This document shows positions 16,218 through 19,172 of a stretch of 19,172 bases of DNA, piece after piece. The DNA is from Euryarchaeota archaeon UBA171 (lineage in GTDB: Archaea > Thermoplasmatota > Poseidoniia > Poseidoniales > Thalassarchaeaceae). Each line of letters begins with the position of its first letter. Within the stretch, counting starts at the first letter, position 1. The stretch spans positions 557 through 19,728 of the forward strand of contig DANO01000016.1 of assembly GCA_002497295.1 (NCBI GenBank). The letters are read 5' to 3'. The notes below the pieces were generated by a model. The model was not told the DNA's origin and did no database searches. It was given only the letters and a program-made list of their open reading frames with translations. The position numbers were made by a program, and so were the translations under genes.

Positions 16218-17141
16218 ATGCGACCAATGCCGGTGTGGTATCACGAGACTTACACTGAAGGGATTGATAGGTCCGCTAGATTCCCAAGGGACCGCTATCG
16301 GCTACTTAGGAAAAGGCTCAATCACCTGGAAGGAACGGGACTAATCCAAATCCTGAATTCCGAACCAATTGATAAGGCCACACTTCTGGTAGCTCACGAT
16401 CGGGATTATGTGGAAAGGTTCCTGAGCGGATCACTGGAGTCTGGAGAAATAAGGAGGATAGGACTGGAGCCTTGGACGGATGCTTTTGTACCTCGTACAA
16501 TGAGAATCGTTGGGGGGGCGGTTGAGGCTCTCACGCACGTCACACGATACGGTGGAATTGCAGGTAATATGGCTGGAGGGACCCACCACTCGCACAGATC
16601 ATTCGGATCGGGTTACTGTGTGTTCAACGATTTAGCAATTTGTGCCTTGCTGGCCAGGGATAAACACGGGTATGAAAGAATCGCTGTACTTGACCTAGAC
16701 GTACATCAGGGAGACGGGACTGCTACAATATTAAGAGACGAGAAAAGCATAATCACAATATCAGTCCACGGCGAAAAGAATTTTCCCTTCAAAAAGGCAG
16801 TTAGTGATTACGACTTTCCACTACCGAATGGTACGGGGGACGAGGGCTATTTAGGGGCCGTTAAAGAATCTCTAGCAATTGTCGAAGCTTTCTCGCCCGA
16901 TATTCTCCTGTTTCAAGCAGGGGTCGATGCACTAGAATTCGATGCCCTTGGAAATCTGGAGGTTTCCAAGAATGGAATGAAAATAAGAAATGACTTGGTA
17001 TTCTCATTTCTAGACCGTCGAACACCGTGCATTTTCTTCATGGGCGGTGGTTACTCAGACCCGATAAAACATACCATCGATGCGTTCAATGATTTGTTTG
17101 AGGCGGCCGCAGAATCAAATGCTTCGTATTGTAATTCCTAA
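16218..17141 (+). CDS. Histone-deacetylase-fold (class IV-like) zinc amidohydrolase
   Basis: The 307-residue protein is a complete member of the arginase/deacetylase superfamily, close in length and motifs to bacterial and HDAC11-like class IV enzymes. The catalytic His pair is His123-His124 in GGTHHSHRSFGSGYCVFND, the zinc ligands are Asp161 and His163 (LDLDVHQGDGT) and Asp237 (QAGVD), and the transition-state Tyr is Tyr279 in MGGGYS. All active-site residues are present, so it should remove acetyl or acyl groups from lysines or small amines such as acetylpolyamines. The physiological substrate is unknown; AcuC-type deacylation of acyl-CoA synthetases is another possibility. An ATG nine bases downstream (16227) is an alternative start. 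It is divergent from a sodium/solute symporter, with repeated operator-like boxes between them. Confidence 0.9.
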   Translation: MRPMPVWYHETYTEGIDRSARFPRDRYRLLRKRLNHLEGTGLIQILNSEPIDKATLLVAHDRDYVERFLSGSLESGEIRRIGLEPWTDAFVPRTMRIVGGAVEALTHVTRYGGIAGNMAGGTHHSHRSFGSGYCVFNDLAICALLARDKHGYERIAVLDLDVHQGDGTATILRDEKSIITISVHGEKNFPFKKAVSDYDFPLPNGTGDEGYLGAVKESLAIVEAFSPDILLFQAGVDALEFDALGNLEVSKNGMKIRNDLVFSFLDRRTPCIFFMGGGYSDPIKHTIDAFNDLFEAAAESNASYCNS

Positions 17142-17165
17142 GAACACATACAACATAAATTAACT

Positions 17166-17324
17166 GTGAAAATAAGGGTACGAAAATTCCACCTTGTCAG
17201 CCGTGGGAACTGGTTTCTGGACACGTGGAAGTCGTTGTATGCCGTATTCAGGATGGCTCTATTCCGAAGGGAAGAGATTCAACAGATTATACAAAATATA
17301 ACCTTAAACAATAAGTACTCGTAA
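17166..17324 (+). CDS. Possible 52-residue small ORF (doubtful)
   Basis: The 212-base gap after the deacetylase contains one open frame from a GTG to a TAA. It encodes a basic, Trp/Phe-rich peptide (VKIRVRKFHLVSRGNWFLD, then TWKSLYAVFRMALFRREEIQ) with amphipathic helix character. There is no clear ribosome binding site. The codons run into the AT-rich promoter of the next gene, and the 5' part overlaps a GGTAC-like box similar to those upstream of the deacetylase. It may be a small gene, a gene remnant or chance. Confidence 0.2.
   Translation: MKIRVRKFHLVSRGNWFLDTWKSLYAVFRMALFRREEIQQIIQNITLNNKYS
17289..17303 (+). promoter_or_regulatory. AT-rich promoter upstream of the four-helix membrane protein
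   Basis: ATACAAAATATAACC contains an AAATATAA box roughly 55 bases before the ATG at 17354, which predicts a start site near 17322 and a leader of about 30 bases. TAAGTGAT just before the ATG is a weak Shine-Dalgarno-like motif, consistent with a leadered transcript. Confidence 0.3.
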
Positions 17325-17353
17325 TCATTGAAACTAGCCAGATAAGTGATAAT

Positions 17354-17773
17354 ATGGATGCAAAAACAATTTTCCAACCAAAAATCTGGTACATCATCGC
17401 TGGCGCAATGGCGCTTATCGGTGGAATTGAGAATAGCTATAACGCCGAATCATGGGCAGAAAGAGCTTGGGGTGCCGATGGAGTAAACGATCAAAGCATT
17501 GCTATGGAGAAGCTCTTCGGCTTGTTCATGGCCGGTTTTGGGGCCATGGGCATTACCTGTGCCTTTGCCCTTGATGGCAAAGCCCAAGCGAAGTTTGCTA
17601 TAGCCAATGGCGCCGTTATTTCCCTGTTTTTTGTAACCATGTTCTTCTTTCTTCCTTCGACGGGGTATGAAATGCCGGGTGCAGGCTTTTTGATTCCGCC
17701 ATTCATATTCTTGGGTGGCTTAATGGCCTCTGGTTACCTCCACATGAATGAAGAAGTGCAAACAGCCGAGTAA
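17354..17773 (+). CDS. Four-helix membrane protein of unknown function
   Basis: This 139-residue protein has four predicted membrane helices: IWYIIAGAMALIGGI, LFGLFMAGFGAMGITCAFAL, AIANGAVISLFFVTMFFFLP and FLIPPFIFLGGLMASGYL. The loop between helices 1 and 2 (ENSYNAESWAERAWGADGVNDQ) is polar and probably extracytoplasmic. The order of helices and the DxKTIF start resemble the protein at 10799-11179, so they may be distant paralogues. It has its own AT-rich upstream region. No function is recognised. Confidence 0.6.
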   Translation: MDAKTIFQPKIWYIIAGAMALIGGIENSYNAESWAERAWGADGVNDQSIAMEKLFGLFMAGFGAMGITCAFALDGKAQAKFAIANGAVISLFFVTMFFFLPSTGYEMPGAGFLIPPFIFLGGLMASGYLHMNEEVQTAE

Positions 17774-17965
17774 TACGAAGTAACCGTTGTAGTGCTATCC
17801 ATCTGGTGCCCAATAAAACGCCTGCGCACCCAAGGAGAACCTTGCTTGCCCTTCTGACCAAAAGATGCCCTTTAAATTGAAAGCAGGAAAATATTCTAAA
17901 CGATTGTTCAGAGAATTTCTTTTATCGTGTTCGGACTTTTTTTTGGGTCAGAAGCAATTGCAGAG

Positions 17966-18175
17966 ATGCTCCCTTTGAAAATAAGGAGAATAGTTGGAAT
18001 AATTTTGTTATCGGCAGGAATCATTCTTGGCATCATTGGATTGGTTTTTATGATTCTTTTTCAGGGTTCAGATCTAGGACTGGGGGGAATGGGAGAATTG
18101 ATTTGGTTGATATCGATTGGGGTCGGGGCTATCAGCATCTTAATGTCAATTGATTTTTTTAGAAAATATGAATGA
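17966..18175 (+). CDS. Small two-helix membrane protein
   Basis: Starting at the ATG at 17966 gives 69 residues (MLPLKIRRIVGIILL...). A GTG at 17927 in the same frame would add 13 residues, but it reads through a run of Ts that looks non-coding. Two hydrophobic helices, IVGIILLSAGIILGIIGLVF and LIWLISIGVGAISILMSI, are separated by a Gly-rich loop (GSDLGLGGMGE), with a charged end (FFRKYE). No family was recognised. The sequence is AT-rich like its upstream neighbour. Confidence 0.5.
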   Translation: MLPLKIRRIVGIILLSAGIILGIIGLVFMILFQGSDLGLGGMGELIWLISIGVGAISILMSIDFFRKYE

Positions 18176-18260
18176 GAGTTTTGAGAGTGATCCACTAAAG
18201 TGTAGGATAGGCTTCCCAAGTTGACGCACTCGTCATAAACGAGAATATGATGCAACCATC

Positions 18261-18968
18261 ATGAAGGTCAGGGCACTAAATTTAATCTCACTCATATTCC
18301 TCGCTACTCTTACAGGGTGCACTGGCTCGCAAGAAGGCTCTGTGGAGGCAGAAGCTTACACTGGCGAGCTCAAGATACTTGCTTTGCATGGAGGTGGAGA
18401 CACTCCGGAGGGGCTAATGGGCCAGCCTGGAATGCAGGACATGATGTCGGATCTACCAGAGTTTGAGTTCTTCTTCGCTGATGCGCCTAATGACGACAGC
18501 ATGTGCCATCAATGCTGGTACGCTGATCCCCCGGGGGGGAAGGGAGAACCTAATGAGGATAGGACATGGGCGGACATATCGATAGAGTATCTAGACAGAA
18601 TAGTGGAGGAGCATGGTCCCTTCTACGGCATCCTAGGATACTCACAAGGGAGCCCAATGGCGACTGTCTACATCGCCAACTCCAATACATCCTTCGAGAA
18701 AGCGTTCCTTTTCAACGGATACCTGCCCACGACTCACTCCGGCCTCAACGACACCATCAATGAAGTAGCCCCTCTGAGTGTAGATGCGCTTATTTTCGGG
18801 GGGGGCAATGATGTTTTCATATTCGGGGCGGATGAACTCGCAGGTGTTTATCAGGAGCCGACGATAATAATCAGCAGCACTGCGGATCACCATCTGCCAT
18901 TTTCAGATGATGAAGTATATGCGGATGTTCTTGCATTTTTCAGACAGGGGACAAATGCAACCCTATGA
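18261..18968 (+). CDS. Predicted lipoprotein, FSH1-type serine hydrolase (alpha/beta fold)
   Basis: The 235-residue protein begins with a signal peptide and lipobox (LISLIFLATLTGC, Cys20), so the mature enzyme is probably lipid-anchored on the outer face of the membrane. The body matches the FSH1 serine hydrolase family: LKILALHGGGDTPEGL, FEFFFADAP, and the nucleophile elbow GILGYSQGSPMA (Ser128). The likely remaining catalytic residues are Asp184 in GGGNDVFIFG and His210 in STADHHLPF. Members hydrolyse esters, but the substrate is unknown. A Cys pair in SMCHQCWY (residues 82 and 85) is unusual and may form a disulfide or bind metal. The family is best known from eukaryotes and mostly intracellular, so an exported archaeal version is notable. 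No Shine-Dalgarno motif precedes the ATG. Confidence 0.8.
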   Translation: MKVRALNLISLIFLATLTGCTGSQEGSVEAEAYTGELKILALHGGGDTPEGLMGQPGMQDMMSDLPEFEFFFADAPNDDSMCHQCWYADPPGGKGEPNEDRTWADISIEYLDRIVEEHGPFYGILGYSQGSPMATVYIANSNTSFEKAFLFNGYLPTTHSGLNDTINEVAPLSVDALIFGGGNDVFIFGADELAGVYQEPTIIISSTADHHLPFSDDEVYADVLAFFRQGTNATL

Positions 18969-19136
18969 GTTGACCACTAATCAGGGGGTAGCGAACCTAG
19001 CGCCCCGCATTCTTAGGAACTCATCCATCAAGCCCATTCTTGTCGGCGCCGCGATCATGCACTTGCAACTCCTAACGTTTAGATTCGGCCCCGTTTAAAG
19101 AAAAAGGTCATACCCTAATGATCAATCAATCCTAAC
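18969..19136. other. Intergenic region with no recognisable gene
   Basis: No convincing reading frame or tRNA was seen in these 168 bases. TTTAAA at 19094-19099 is a possible TATA-like box about 40 bases upstream of the ATG at 19137, predicting a short leader. Confidence 0.3.
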
Positions 19137-19172
19137 ATGAACGACCTTTATGCCATTGTGCCTGCATCCGCT
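19137..19172 (+). CDS. Start of a gene running off the right edge (possible)
   Basis: An ATG at 19137 opens a frame MNDLYAIVPASA that continues to the window end without a stop. A TATA-like TTTAAA lies upstream. Twelve residues are too few to identify the product, and the start could be accidental. Confidence 0.35.
   Translation, partial: MNDLYAIVPASA

Noticed and set aside
18907..19098. Plus-strand open frame of 63 codons overlapping the end of the lipoprotein gene
   Set aside because: It overlaps the conserved hydrolase end in another frame, and its translation shows no recognisable pattern.
1..19172. tRNA genes, rRNA, CRISPR arrays, insertion sequences, attachment sites
   Set aside because: I looked through the intergenic gaps for cloverleaf arms with GTTC-type T-loops, regularly spaced repeats and terminal inverted repeats and saw none; by eye a degenerate element could be missed.

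Overview
The window looks like part of a planktonic euryarchaeal genome, most likely Marine Group II (Ca. Poseidoniales) or a close relative. This placement is inferred. It rests on an archaea-specific tRNA-Ile2 agmatidine synthetase (TiaS), an archaeosortase, AT-rich TATA-like boxes about 25 bases upstream of ATG codons with no Shine-Dalgarno sequence, and many short membrane proteins among a few enzymes with bacterial affinities (SelO, a class IV-type deacetylase, a PutP-type symporter). No rRNA, tRNA, CRISPR array, transposase or integrase was found.

Bases 1-6425 are a dense housekeeping block. The C-terminal portion of a very large Lhr-like helicase enters from the left. It overlaps, tail to tail, an archaeosortase on the minus strand. 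Divergent from the archaeosortase is a membrane-anchored family 2 glycosyltransferase, whose stop overlaps the start of tiaS, and a small single-span membrane protein follows. The sortase and glycosyltransferase side by side suggest a surface-protein or envelope theme.

Bases 6501-13894 are looser and in places more AT-rich. They hold a small membrane protein, a divergent large TPR-like protein with His-rich motifs and a CxC/CC tail, an SRPBCC protein, a stand-alone Lon N-domain protein, a two-helix membrane protein with a PH-like soluble part, a four-helix membrane protein, the protein-AMPylase SelO on the minus strand with its conserved C-terminal CSS, and two further membrane proteins diverging from a shared TATA-like element.

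Bases 13921-17141 hold the most distinctive arrangement: a PutP-like sodium/solute symporter with a fourteenth helix and a large acidic extracytoplasmic C-terminal domain, divergent from a class IV-type histone-deacetylase-fold amidohydrolase. The intergenic region between them carries a repeated box built on GGTACC. The rest holds two small membrane proteins, a lipoprotein of the FSH1 serine-hydrolase type, and the first codons of a gene running off the right end.

The genes do not form one obvious pathway. The pairs most likely to be functionally linked are archaeosortase with glycosyltransferase, and symporter with deacetylase. All start-codon choices were made by eye from TATA-like boxes, Shine-Dalgarno-like motifs and family alignment.
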